Below, one piece after another: positions 1-10,711 of a DNA stretch of 64,000 nt. A program made the translations under genes and the position numbers. The stretch is from Gordionus sp. m RMFG-2023 (Eukaryota > Nematomorpha > Gordioida > Chordodea > Parachordodidae), in NCBI RefSeq assembly GCF_954871325.1, contig NC_088776.1, positions 38,674,508 to 38,738,507 on the forward strand, given 5' to 3'. Every line of letters begins with the position of its first letter. Within the stretch, counting starts at the first letter, position 1. The notes under the pieces were generated by a model. It was not told the origin of the DNA. It saw only the letters and a list, made by a program, of their open reading frames with translations, and made no database searches.

Positions 1-1033
1 TGGCATGATAATAGATACAAAAGTAAGTTCACTAATAATTACTTTAGGCCATCATTTTCTTTAAGGATGCCCAAATTCAAATATAATCTTATCGTAACTA
101 CAAAAATTTCCGACGAAGGGTAAAATATTTATTAAATGTAGAGTAAAATCAATTATTTGTGTTCGTTGTGCTAATAATGATAATTGGGAGTGAAGCGCTA
201 AAAATAATCTTACCCTAAACCCAAGTGCGCATCGAATTTGTTTAAATCTCATTAAGTTAGAAAAACTAAATTTAGTGTAAAGGTAACGCCCAGTAACGGA
301 GGGTGAAACTCCCCAGCCGTTTTTGAATGTTATGGCCAATCGTATAAAAATTATTAAAACAAACTATTATAAAATTGTCTGGCCTTTTTATAGGATTTTG
401 GAAAAAGAAAGAAGGACCTACATAAAGGGAGTTAAGTAAGACAATAAATAAATTGATGGCCACGTGTAGAAGCGTCGCTGTATTTTATTTATTTCTAAAC
501 TTTAATAAATAATACTTTATATTCTTATATAGCAAATGCACTAAATTATAAATTAAATCCCTATTAAAAAAATTATTATTATATTATTAATTTTTTTTTT
601 ATAAAAGATAAATATATTTATATTAATTTTTTTTTCGGAAGAAGTTTAAAAAAAATAAAATAAAATCAGAAAAAAAAAATAATTAAATTAAAATTAAATA
701 ATAATTTGTGTTTTTTTTGTTCACCTAAATTGAAATTTAATTATATTAGGCACGAAATCATAATATTATAAATTAATTTCCGATTTTATTATTAATATAT
801 ATTAAATTAAAACCCTAAGCCAGGGCCAAGAAAATCTAGAAAAAGATCTCTAAGTTAATTAAGAGTAAAAAGAACAAATTTACATATTTCTTTGTTAATT
901 TAATTATATTTGTTAATTGGAAAATAATTAATTGATTCTAATAGTATATCAATCCATATATTAATTAAAAAATTTAATTCCGAGCAATTAAATCGCATTC
1001 AAACCTAGAAGCCACCCACCTTCCATTTAGTAG
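1..1033. other. 5' flank of the Otp-like gene, no gene recognised
   Basis: No open frame here resembles a known protein, and the two short minus-strand frames are unconvincing. The stretch is AT-rich with poly-A and poly-T tracts. A palindromic E-box (CACGTG) lies at 461-466 and several TTAATTA words lie between 850 and 970. It probably contains promoter and upstream regulatory DNA of the homeobox gene that starts at 1134, but this is inferred from position only. Confidence 0.4.
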
Positions 1034-1035
1034 CG

Positions 1036-1051
1036 TATATATATTATAAAT
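1036..1051 (+). promoter_or_regulatory. Candidate TATA box of the Otp-like gene
   Basis: A TATATATATTATAAAT run ends 83 bp upstream of the proposed start codon, immediately followed by a more GC-balanced stretch (TGCACGCACATACACC) that could hold the transcription start. In such AT-rich DNA a TATA-like word is weak evidence; position is the main argument. Confidence 0.3.
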
Positions 1052-1112
1052 GCACGCACATACACCTTCTGACAAGCGGAAAAGTTTAAATTGAAAATAA
1101 GGAATTGATCAT

Positions 1113-1122
1113 TAATTAATTA
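1113..1122. promoter_or_regulatory. Paired-class homeodomain P2-like site (TAATTAATTA)
   Basis: The word TAATTAATTA is the palindromic TAAT-NN-ATTA arrangement that dimerising paired-class homeodomains bind. It lies 12 bp before the start codon of a paired-class gene, in the presumed 5' UTR or core promoter, so autoregulation is conceivable. TAAT words are common by chance in AT-rich DNA. Confidence 0.25.
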
Positions 1123-1125
1123 ATA

Positions 1126-1137
1126 ATGACATCATGA
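1126..1137 (+). promoter_or_regulatory. Three-codon uORF overlapping the Otp start codon
   Basis: ATG-ACA-TCA-TGA begins 8 bp before the proposed main start. Its TGA shares two bases with the main ATG (ATGA overlap at 1134-1137). A ribosome that starts here stops on top of the main start codon, so the arrangement could lower or condition initiation at 1134. Whether this ATG is transcribed is unknown. Confidence 0.35.
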
Positions 1138-1272
1138 ATAATAGTAATAATAATCTGGACAATAATAATCATATCAAAGATTGTCAATTAAAAAATATCG
1201 ATAATACAAAATTATTTTTACCTGTAGTCGCCGAAAATAGTATTACTAATTGTGATTCTTATATAAATTCAA
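1134..1272 (+). CDS. otp: Orthopedia-like homeobox protein, coding exon 1
   Basis: This exon encodes the first 46 residues plus one base of codon 47. It begins with ATG and reads an Asn-rich stretch (MNNSNNNLDNNNHIKDC...) typical of the rest of this protein. A GTAAAA donor follows at 1273. The exon ends after the first base of a codon, and exon 2 begins with the last two bases of one, so the phases match across a 9439-bp intron and the frame continues without a stop. This exon is too short to stand out on its own. It was assigned by composition, phase, and the TATA-like run upstream. An extra small exon inside intron 1, or a different first exon, cannot be excluded without transcript data. 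Confidence 0.6.
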
Positions 1273-2585
1273 GTAAAATAATTTTTATAAATTAACTATA
1301 TATTTTTAAAAATTTTTTTATTTATTTTAAATTATACTTCTCAAAATGAATGGGCAATAACTTTTTTTTTCTTGAAATATATTTTTGATTATTAAATTGA
1401 ATTAACTTCTTTTTTTTATTAAATTAAAATTTAATTTAATTTGTGAATTTTTTAATTTAATTTTAAATAAAATTATTTTATTCAAATTTTAATTTTTTTT
1501 TTTTTAATTTTTTTTAAAAATATGTTGTTTTTGTTTAAATTAAAAGGGATTTTAAAAAAACATATTGCAAATTATTGCAAATTTTTTCTTAAAAAGAATA
1601 AAAATTATTATTTTATTGAATTATAAATTAAATCTTTAAAAGAATATATTTATTATTTTTGAAAAAGTTTATTAAAATTATTAATTGGTTATAATTGAGA
1701 ATAGAATCCTGACTAGGATTCTTTTTAGAATATAATTATTTTTATGTTCTATCGAAGAAAAATTTTAATAAGTTAATTTTATCATTTAAATATATATTAT
1801 TATAAATATATAACAAGTTGTAATAATTTATTATATTTATATATGTATATAAAATAATTTTTGATCAAATTAAGAACTAATCTAAAAACTTATATAAATA
1901 TATAATAAATTTTCTTTTATGTTTTTTACATAAACAATAGGATAAAAATATATAATAAATAATATTCACTTTATTATATAAATTAAATTAGCGACATTTT
2001 GTTTCTTCTTTTAAAAGCAGCCTCAAAATCATTGAAAGCATATTTTAAAATAATTACCAAAATTTAAATGGCGTAATAGAATCCTGTCACAAATTAAGTT
2101 AGAAAATAATAAATAAAAGCAAAATTCTAAAAATGAATATTCATTAGTATAACAACAATGTATGTATATTGAATTAAATCATATAAAGTATATGTTTTAA
2201 AAAAGATAAATATCCAATGAATATCATCAATTTAAAAAAAATTATATATATTGATAAAAAAAAAATTTGGCAGGAGAGAAGAGGACAGATGATCAAGAAT
2301 TGTACTGATATATATACTTGCTAATTGATATTCTAATGTTATATGTATTTATTTAATCAGACCTTTCTAGACCTTCCAAGGACGTGGGCCAGGCGCGGAC
2401 GCATGAATTCGCTATGGGGGTGGGAGGGGGGGTAAAAAATTTTAAAATTAATTTAGAATTTATTTAAGAATACCTTAAGTTTCAGAAATTTAAAGACTAG
2501 TGACTATAAAATATCAAATATTAAATATATATAATTGCCTGATTAATCACTATAAAATAGATGTCTCAAAAAATAATTTTGTAAA

Positions 2586-4591
2586 CAGGGGCGGACTGGC
2601 CATTAGATCCGTTGGGAATTTTGGCCGCGAGAAAATGCCGATTTTTGAGACCGATCATGATATCTCTATGATTTGAATATCACATTCCTTGAGACATTGC
2701 CATGTTCTTTTCTTTGTTTTTTTTCTTCAAATGAAGTGAAAACGTTTCCGTTTGAGTAGAGTGAAAACTAAGTTTTGATTAATTTATTATATTATATTTT
2801 TATTCATTGATTTATTGTATAGAAATAATATAGCTACATTTCTTGTTCTTAATTCATTGAAATCAAATAAAATCCAGGTCGGTGAATCAGATAAAAGGAT
2901 GGATGCTTGGGTGAAACAAAATAATTCATCAGAAGGCTGCAAAAAATAGGTGAGATAATGTGGTGGGCAAATTAAAAAGCCCTTATATGGATATATGGTA
3001 AAAAGAGCTTGCTCTCTATAACGATAAAGGCACTTGTATTTAAATAGATAATAAATAATTTGAGATAAAAACTTGATAATTTATGTAAATTTAAGACTCT
3101 AAGTACAGCTATAATATATTTGGAAATTTTTAAAATAATGGGGCCACTGTCATATCTTCAAACCAAATAATTAGGTACTTTGTCAGCATGGAAAATGAAA
3201 GAAGATGCTAAATCTTCTGTATCATCCGATTCAAAATAAAGCAATCAAATATATCCACATTTAAATGAAACATTTTCATATTTATAGCTTCCGGAGAGTA
3301 TCTGAGTATAAAATGCTCTGTAAAAAGATCGAATAGGACGAGCGAAGAGAATATAGAGTGACAAATGCTAAGATGAACATCCTCAAGAATCGATTGATCT
3401 TTATAGGTTCGAACTATTTCGTCCTGTAGGTGATCAAATTATAAACAACTTGTCGGAACTACTTTCTGCGAATTGAGAGCTTATCTTGAATGTGCAATAT
3501 TTGCATCCAAGACATTTTGATGAAATAAATAGTAAAGGTATTTTTGAAAAGGCCTTGGAAAAACTGGCACAATTGACATGTATAATGAGTGTTAAATTTC
3601 ATAACGAATTATGTTCATTTGCCAGTGTATTCAAAGATTTGGTAGCAGAATTAAATGAAACGGACGATGATATCGCATGTACAAGTGAGGAGTCAAATGA
3701 AGAAGATGGAATATTAATGATAATAAATCAGAGTGCGTTAATAAATGTAACAAGTGTTTAATATGCGTGTATGAAATTCTAAAAAGATACAATATGCATA
3801 CAAGTGACACTAATTTATTTTTGGCATATGAATACATTTTAACTTTATCATTTAAGCAAGTTAATTGCGAGAAAGCATTTAGTAAGTTAAAAATTATAAA
3901 GCTGAGAGCTAATATTGACCAAGAAAAATTAGAAGCGTTTTTAATGATGTCATTTGAACGAGAACTATTAGCGTAGATTAAACTAGAAGATATTCCTGTA
4001 TATTTGCGCAAAGGTTCAAAGTTAATGAGAGATTTATTAACGTAAAAATTATATATTTTCTTAATTCTTTTATTAGAATCTTATTAATATTATTTACAAT
4101 GGTGCCTGATTTTATAAAAGTGCAGCAATTTTAATCTCTGTAATATTGTGTAACTGCAATAGTTTTATATTTATAATTAATTGTTTTAATATATTGAGTA
4201 TGCATTTTTTTTATATTTAACATGTGATGTATGATTTGATAGTGCAATATCGTTGTAAATCTAATATAGAATGTATATTTTCAATGAATATTATTTTATA
4301 TAGGTAATGAATATGATTTTAGATGTGCATTTTTTTAAAATAAAATATATGATCATCGTATAATACTATTCTTTTTTTTTACTAAAAATATAAAACGTTT
4401 GAACTTATTTTCAAAAAATAAGAAGTAATAAAAATCATGTAAATCAAAGAAGCCATTTAAGAGAACCCGGTCGAAGACCGGGCAAAAGCGGACCGAAGTC
4501 CCGCAAAATGGGGGTATGGGGGCGAAGCCCCCATATAAAGAGGCCGCTATAAAAAATGCCCACGAGGCCTAGCGTCGCCAGTCCGCCCCTG
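2586..4591 (+). mobile_element. hAT transposon, decayed, in the left arm of the intron-1 element
   Basis: This is a 2006-bp element with inverted ends CAGGGGCGGACTGGC and GCCAGTCCGCCCCTG and a perfect 8-bp target duplication TTTGTAAA (2578-2585 and 4592-4599). The ends and 8-bp duplication are those of the hAT superfamily. The right subterminal part (about 4460-4580) is GC-rich with hairpin words such as CCCGGTCGAAGACCGGG. Coding remnants are listed separately. It lies in intron 1 of the Otp-like gene in the same orientation. Confidence 0.85.
3486..3976 (+). pseudogene. hAT transposase remnant (ZMYM1-like, C-terminal part)
   Basis: Two broken frames read as the C-terminal half of a hAT transposase of the type related to zinc-finger MYM proteins. 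At 3486-3761 there is a helical segment ending in an acidic stretch. At 3767-3976 the sequence QVNCEKAFSKLKIIKLR corresponds to the hATC dimerisation motif, normally with ERSFSKLK. The two frames are joined by a stop near 3760. Zinc finger and first catalytic region were not recognised between 2880 and 3480. It is not functional. Confidence 0.75.
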
Positions 4592-4849
4592 TTTGTAAAC
4601 AAAATATAAATTTTTTAAGTGTTTAAAATTTGATATATATAAATAATTATAGAAAAAATATAGAAATATAAATTACTGCATAAAAATATTCTTAAGATTA
4701 TTGCATTTATAAGGACTTACAAATTATATTCATGAAAAAAAATTATGGTTGTAATTAAGAAACATATGATAAATTTATAATGGAAATAAATTCAATCTTC
4801 TTTTGATTTCATAAGTGCTAGGTGTCAACCAATTCCATATGTATTAAGA

Positions 4850-5063
4850 AGGTGTCGATAGCCTCAATTTGAGCCTATTTTAAAAAACGGCTAGCTTAAT
4901 ATTCTATCTAGAAATATATTACGCAATGAAGATTTAACTCATAGATAGCACAAAGGTTTGTAACATCTATTAGATTTCGAGACTTAGGCAATATTTTTCT
5001 AGCTAAAATGTTGATTTAGCCGCTTATAAAAGTCATCTTAAATCGAATCCTTTAACAACACTA
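4850..5063. mobile_element. MITE copy A, TAGTGTTGTTAA family
   Basis: This is a short non-coding element whose right end, read on the minus strand, is TAGTGTTGTTAAAGG and whose left end is a degraded version. The interior shares GGCTAGCTTAATATTC and AATATTTTTCTAGC type words with the copies at 9066, 9714 and 59442. It sits at the same relative place in the left arm of the intron-1 element as the 9066 copy does in the right arm. Confidence 0.55.
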
Positions 5064-5190
5064 CTTCTCAGGCCTGTTTTTATTCTTGTTATATAATTAA
5101 TTATTCATAGAAGGATATACTAATGGGTTGAAGGGCCAAAATATTAAATTTAATATATTAGGAAAATAGTCTAAAATTTATTTGAAATTA

Positions 5191-6509
5191 TGCGAAGCAT
5201 CTATAGCATTTTTTGGAACATTATCAACCATATTTAACCTTTTATGCCATAGTTTGCTTTCAAGTTAGTAATGCATCATGGGTTAAATAAATGGGCGCCC
5301 TGTTAACTTTTTCCAAAAATGGACGGGTTAGCGTTCTCGTTAAAACTCGCCCATTGCAGATCTAGATAAAAACCCTTATGGTAGCACTTATTTTAATTTT
5401 GGTTTTTCATTTTTTTTTATTTTCAATTACTTTTCTTTCAAATTATTACCTATAGTGATTTATTGTATAAAATTTTTGGAAAAAGGAGGTGGAAGTTTGT
5501 AGTAGGAATTCTTTTGTTCGGTAAAAATAATATTTACGACAATAGGAGCTAATTTTGGAAAAGACCCCCTTCCCACCAGCTATCATTTTGCCACAATATA
5601 TTTTTTACATAATATGATTGAGTAAAATTTAAAGTTACAAAGGCCAGAGACAATGAAAGGGGAAATAATTGGTAATGGTTTTGTTAGATGTATAAATACA
5701 AATAGAATAAAATGTTTTGATTTTTGATTCTGTTTTTATCCGGGAGAAATTTATAGGATTGATAACATTTCTTAATACATGACTCTCAATTTTTCCATGA
5801 ATTTATATTGATAACTATATATATAATTACTTTTAATTTTTTTATTTATAATACATTGAACGTTAAAAGTAAAACATATATACGTAATTTAAAAATATCA
5901 TGTAAACTATTTGTAAATTAAAATCTAATTTTGTTCAGAACTAAATAATTTTTTAAAATTTAAATTATCCGTTTAGATAATGTTTTCAATGCTAAAATAT
6001 ATATTTACCCAGAACCTTCATTGGGTCTAGCTGAGTTACTGATGCTTTTAATCATATTTAAAAGACAGTATTAAAATAGAATGTAGGACAAAATAGAATG
6101 TAGGACGGAAAACAAATCAATATATAGGTAACATAGCTAGTTTACACGACATCCTTCCAATGGTGTACGCAGCGGGGGGGGGGAGGGGGGTCAGCAAATC
6201 CCCCACCCCCAAAGCCACAAAATCTAGACACCAGCTAAAATATTTTTCAAAAATATTACTGGTTACTACATCATATTGTGTATATATATATATTCCAATT
6301 TAAAATTAATCACATTTACTGCAGAAATAAATATACTCCTGATTTATTCTATGAATTAAAATCGATTTCAAACTCTCCTTGGCGTTATATTTATCTACCA
6401 ATTTAAAATTTTTCTAATCGAAACTTTTCTACTGCAAAACTTAAGTAAAATATTTTAAAAAAATGACATCAATATGATTGAGACTATGAGAATAGCTATA
6501 AGCATTATA
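5191..6509. other. Otp intron 1, core of the long-inverted-repeat element
   Basis: No coding sequence is recognised. A GC-bearing segment near 5290-5360 (ATGGGCGCCCTGTTAAC, then GGACGGGTTAGCG) looks like a transposon end but has no partner. A G tract occurs at about 6174-6190, followed by a C-rich patch (CCCCCACCCCC) near 6200; the preceding words CTTCCAATGGTGTACGCAGC resemble the terminal words of the enclosing element. The rest is AT-rich filler. Confidence 0.4.
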
Positions 6510-6935
6510 TTGGAACTTAAGGAGTGTACCGATATTAAAATAACCTGTTTATAAATATGTACTGTACATCTTAGAATTAGCACTATAGGCAGCTAATTTT
6601 TTATGCATAAAATCTTGGAATATCGATATAAAACTAAAACTAGATATAAAATAAAATTTTATAAGGAGGCGTCAGAATTAGCAGATCAAAAATTTGTTCT
6701 GGATCGGATCGGAAAAAAATTGTTAAAAACCGATCCACAAAATAGGCACATTTCATTTGTCGATGCTGACTTTTCATTAAAATATTTTTATTTGATAAAT
6801 TAAAAGTTTTGTTAACATTCCAAGATGGTCATGCATTAAAAATTTACTGCTTGTCATATGGCAATTCTGAGATATACACATTTATAACCATGTCATTTTA
6901 ATATCGGCAAAAATATCCGCACAGCCCTAGCGAAA
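6510..6935. mobile_element. Relic of the GATCCGAT MITE family
   Basis: The stretch starts near GTGTACCGATATT and ends with CCGCACAGCCCTA at about 6935. Inside are GGATCGGATCGG and AAAACCGATCC, the same subterminal words as the intact MITE at 63231-63923, whose terminus is TAGGGCTGTGCCGAT. No matching target duplication remains. The small open frame at 6603-6803 is part of this element and is not a gene. Confidence 0.5.
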
Positions 6936-7301
6936 TTCATAAATTATTACATTGTTGAGTCAAAAGCTGAGCTCATTTATTTATATACCACAACTCGCAG
7001 CAAGACAAGCCTATTGTTCCAATATTAATATAGAGTCAACAGATGAATACCATTGAATACATCTCTTTATCCCCCTCTTGGCTATTTTTATAACTAAAAT
7101 GAATGAAAAGTTCTTAATTAATCAGGCAGCACTCACAAATCTGCAAATATTTTTACCACAGAATCCTTCCAAATCTATTTCAAATCTTGATAAAGTTAAA
7201 TTAAATATTTGGCCGATTTTTATTGTAAGAATGTTAAAATATCCCATTAGCACAAAGTATTTTATGAAAGGTTAATATGGTTGATAATTTTCTAAAAATG
7301 C

Positions 7302-8752
7302 TATACAATGGTGGAGCCAGTATTTATCCATGAAAAGTATTAAGCTTAGAGTGGAAAATCCTATGAGGCTGGGAAATAGGGATTTCAGGATTTCTATCTG
7401 CAGTATTTGTCGAGGGACCCAAACTCTATTTCCTTCGGCCTTCAGCCGGGTCTAAAATATTATATATTAATTTTTTGGTAGTTATCTTTATATCATCTTT
7501 CTTAAAGTTGGCTGAACAATTGGAAATACTAATTCTTAAATTTGCCAATATTTTGTGCTTTATTATAGTTTCTAACAGCTTAAGCCCACATAAATGGAAA
7601 AATATTAATAACAAAATTTTGGCTAAATTTATGATTAATAGACGACTGAAAGCATTATTGTGAAAATTTTATCAATGTTTAGTGTTCAACTGTAAATTGA
7701 TTCCTTCCATTAGGTGTAGAAAGAAAAAAATTAGCTCCCCAAACCTCCCATTTTTTATGATCACTCAATATATCTAATTCTATGTTAAAAATAATTATTT
7801 AAATTAAATTTTTTCATATAACAAAATTTTACAGAGAATTTCATTGTAGATTTTATTTATTATTAAAAACTTTAGTATAAATAACATCCCTTTATTAACT
7901 ATTATTTCTTCTAATGCTAATATTAATACAAATGATTATATTATCAAAATATAAATAACTCTTATTGCAAATGCAATTATTATATAAAAATATATAAATA
8001 TTATGACTAAAAATTTATTAAAATTAAGTTTTGCATATAAAAATTTTATGACTAAGAACATATCATAATCATATTGCAATTTTATGATTTGAATTTATAA
8101 AAGAGGTCTATTTTTCTCTGAGATTTGGCTTATTATCTAGAATCAATTTTATCTAGAATAAGCTCATTATAAATATTTAATAGGGCTAATCCATTTAAAC
8201 GGTTTTCACCGGTGCTATTTCTTAAATAGGTTTTTAACCTCTTCAAAGTTGAAAAAGACCTTTCATTAGTCAGATACTAATCGGTAAGGTAGCTAAAATA
8301 AAAAAACAATGTTTTGTTATTAGGCAGGAAATCTAAAATGCAATTACACATGTCTGCAAAGCATTTTTTGGTCTCAAAGGGTACTTTATTCTGTTAAGAT
8401 TTTTACGTCAAAATTCGACATTACAAAGTAACTTTTCATACGATCCTAATATATCATCAGAGTAAAACTCTGAGATTTTCTTTATATCCTTTAGCGTTTC
8501 AAGTGTAATCAACAATTCAGACTCAACCGGCAAAAGAAAATAAAAGCTTGCTGTTTATCTTTACCAAATTAAACAATTTTTCTTTTAATTAAAAATTATA
8601 AAAAATTAATTAAAATTTTTAAAACTATCTAATTTGTTTTAACAATATAAATTATATTATTAAATTTATAATTGTTTTTCAAAAAATAACTTTCGAGATA
8701 TGCAGATCATATTTTTTATCCGTTGTCGGCTCTACTATGCCAGAAAACAATA
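7302..8752 (-). mobile_element. Old hAT relic (DUF4371 type) in Otp intron 1
   Basis: On the minus strand, 8100-8560 reads in broken frames as the C-terminal part of a DUF4371 hAT transposase. It contains a WRKNLNR-like helix, LATLPISI, a degraded ERSFSTLKRLKTYL motif, then NSTGENRLNGLALLNIYNEL. Ends CAATGGTGGAGCC (7302) and, complementary, CATAGTAGAGCCGAC (about 8750) look like degenerate terminal repeats. Target duplications are not recognisable. Multiple stops and frameshifts show it is ancient. Confidence 0.6.
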
Positions 8753-9065
8753 TATATTTATATCCCCCCTCCCTCCCCGTTATTTAATATATTAGTTCAT
8801 ATAATTTTTAATTTAAACCATGTGATCATTTAAAATTGAAAATTATTATTTGTTTTTTTAAATATATTTCATTTTAATATCGTACATATTATTTTATTTC
8901 TGTTCATAAATTATTCGCAATAAAAAACAATTTTTTAAATTTTTTTTCGGAGGTTATAAGGGGTACCAAACAACTTTAAGACTAAATATATAAAATTTAT
9001 TATATATTTTTCTACCAATGAAAGAACATTTCCTTCTTTAACAATAAATACCTGCCCGAGAAGTG

Positions 9066-9264
9066 GTGTTGTTAAATGGCTCGATTTGAACCTATTTTTA
9101 AAAACAATATTGTCTAAGCCTTGATATTTTGTTAATAGATGTCCAAATCTTTGTGCCATCTATAAGCAAAATCTTCAGGTTTGCGTAATATTTTTCTGGT
9201 TAATATATTAAGTTAACCGCTTTAAAAAAATTGGCTCTAATTGAGCCATTTATCAGCCTTACTA
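9066..9264. mobile_element. MITE copy B, TAGTGTTGTTAA family
   Basis: The left end GGTGTTGTTAAATGGCTCG and the right end (minus strand) TAGTAAGGCTGATAAATGGC are inverted, with the shared interior AATATTTTTCTGGTTAA. It lies in the right arm of the intron-1 element opposite copy A. A possible partial target duplication AGAAGT flanks it. The frame at 8935-9159 on the minus strand runs through it and is not a gene. Confidence 0.5.
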
Positions 9265-9713
9265 AGAAGTACTACCTCTGAAAATAGTTTGGATGGTGTT
9301 AGCCTTTTTTAATATACATGGGGAGTTAACACCAAGCACTGATGAAATCATTGAAAAATTAACTCAATCCCAAGAATATTGAATTTTACATTATAAATTT
9401 ATAATATGCTTCCTAATTAAATTTTTTTACCAATTTTCGATACATCATATTCTTTTTCATGATAAATATTTTGGATTTATACTAATGCAATAATTCCTTT
9501 TTATGCATTAATCTATATTTCCAATATTTTTTTAAAATATAATTTAAATTTATAGATCAAGTTTTAAATGCTTAAAAAGTTTATACTTTTTTACAGAGTT
9601 CTTTTTCGAGACATTTAATTTATAATGATTCATCCGATTATATACATTTAATATATAAAAATTAATTTATATTTGAATTTGTGTATAAATTGTCAATATT
9701 TTAGCATCACTAG

Positions 9714-9903
9714 TAGAGTTGTTAACTGGCTCAATTTGTGCCGATTTTTAAAAACGGTTAAGATTTTGCCAGAAAAATATTGCCTAAGCATTGAGATTTC
9801 GCTAATAGATGTTCAACCTTTGTGCCATCCGTAAGCAAAATCTTTAGGCATGCGTTGAATTTTTTTTAAAAATCGGCTCAAATCTAGCCGTTAAACAACA
9901 CTA
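9714..9903. mobile_element. MITE copy C, TAGTGTTGTTAA family
   Basis: This is a 190-bp element with inverted ends TAGAGTTGTTAACTGGCTC and, complementary, TAGTGTTGTTTAACGGCT. It is flanked by ATCACTAG and GTCACTAG (7 of 8 match), a hAT-size target duplication. It interrupts the right arm of the intron-1 element exactly inside the TCACTAGTC word that the left arm keeps intact near 2505, which supports the insertion reading. Confidence 0.7.
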
Positions 9904-9984
9904 GTCACTAGTCTTAATAAATTTGTAATACTTAAGATATTCATAAATAAGTCTTAGAATAAATTTTATGAATAAATTTAATTA

Positions 9985-10010
9985 CACCCCCCCCCACCAC
10001 ACACACACAC
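9985..10010. repeat. C tract and (CA)n microsatellite
   Basis: A run of C residues is followed by CCACCACACACACACACAAC. It corresponds to the G-rich tract at 2416-2433 in the opposite arm, so it is a subterminal part of the intron-1 element that has drifted by slippage. Confidence 0.7.
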
Positions 10011-10034
10011 AACAATTCTTGCGTACGCGCCTGC

Positions 10035-10711
10035 ACCTTCATAAAAAGAATGTTTTTAAAATGGAAAATTCTGAGGGCATAACTTTGCCAGAATAACAGA
10101 TTTCAGTATGACAAATGTAAATATTATTTTAATTTTTATTCTGTATATGGAATATAGAAAGGTCCTAACAATATTATATTTAAGAGGTAGATATTTTGAT
10201 TTTACAATAATCTTTAATTGAATCTAATCATAGGTGTCAACGGGGGGGAGGCAAGGGAAAATTCATCTCCTCAAATATTTGCCCTCGTAAATAACTTTTT
10301 AAGCTATTAAAAATTTTCTCCTTATATACCAACCCCTTCCCCACCCCTCTCTCTCCAAAAATTTCAAAAAATACATCACTATAAACAAGAATCTGAAAGA
10401 AAAATTAGTTAAAATTAATTCTTTTTTAAAATGATGACTCTAAATTCAAAATTTTTAGAAAAAACATTTATATATAAAGTTAAGGAAAAATATAACAACT
10501 TTGTTCATAAAGAGACTTCGATTTTATTTTATAAAATATTATTTTGTGTAGTAGATAAAATTTGTAGTCTTCGATAAATTATAAAATAAGAGTTCATTTA
10601 TAACCCAATTGGCTTTTGAGCTTAAGCTAATATTTTCGCCCCTTTATATCATCCCCTATTAATAATCATTATCACATACTCAAAAATACATTGTTTATAT
10701 TTATTCATTAG
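10035..10711. other. Last part of Otp intron 1
   Basis: No gene is recognised. Near 10231-10345 there is a G-rich word (ACGGGGGGGAGG) and a pyrimidine-rich patch (CCCCTTCCCCACCCC) that may be opposite ends of a small foldback element. The intron ends with TTTATTCATTAG at 10711, a plain AG acceptor. Confidence 0.4.

Larger units (their letters stand above)
2390..10034. mobile_element. Old long-inverted-repeat element filling Otp intron 1
   Basis: The ends are inverted copies: CAGGCGCGGACGCATGAATT on the left and, on the complementary strand at 10034, CAGGCGCGTACGCAAGAATT. Similarity continues inward through a G-rich tract, a GACTAGTGACT word, and about 0.8 kb of AT-rich sequence on each side. 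The left arm is interrupted by a hAT element (2586-4591) and the right arm by a 190-bp MITE (9714-9903). Both arms also carry a copy of the same MITE at the corresponding place (4850-5063 and 9066-9264), so that MITE was present before the arms became inverted copies. No target duplication is visible (acgtgggc versus caccttca). The core, 5200-8900, holds only relics. It may be a long-TIR DNA transposon or an inverted duplication of intronic DNA. Confidence 0.5.

Noticed and set aside
61-463. Two overlapping minus-strand open frames at the window start
   Set aside because: No recognisable motif, no splice context, overlapping frames in AT-rich DNA upstream of Otp; treated as chance.
3631-4011. 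126-residue minus-strand frame across the first hAT element
   Set aside because: It is the antisense of the hAT transposase remnant on the plus strand.
6603-6803. 66-residue plus-strand frame
   Set aside because: It translates GATCGGATCGG-type words of a decayed MITE.
2382-10042. Target duplication around the long-arm element
   Set aside because: Flanking 8-mers acgtgggc and caccttca do not match; the outer boundary may be eroded.
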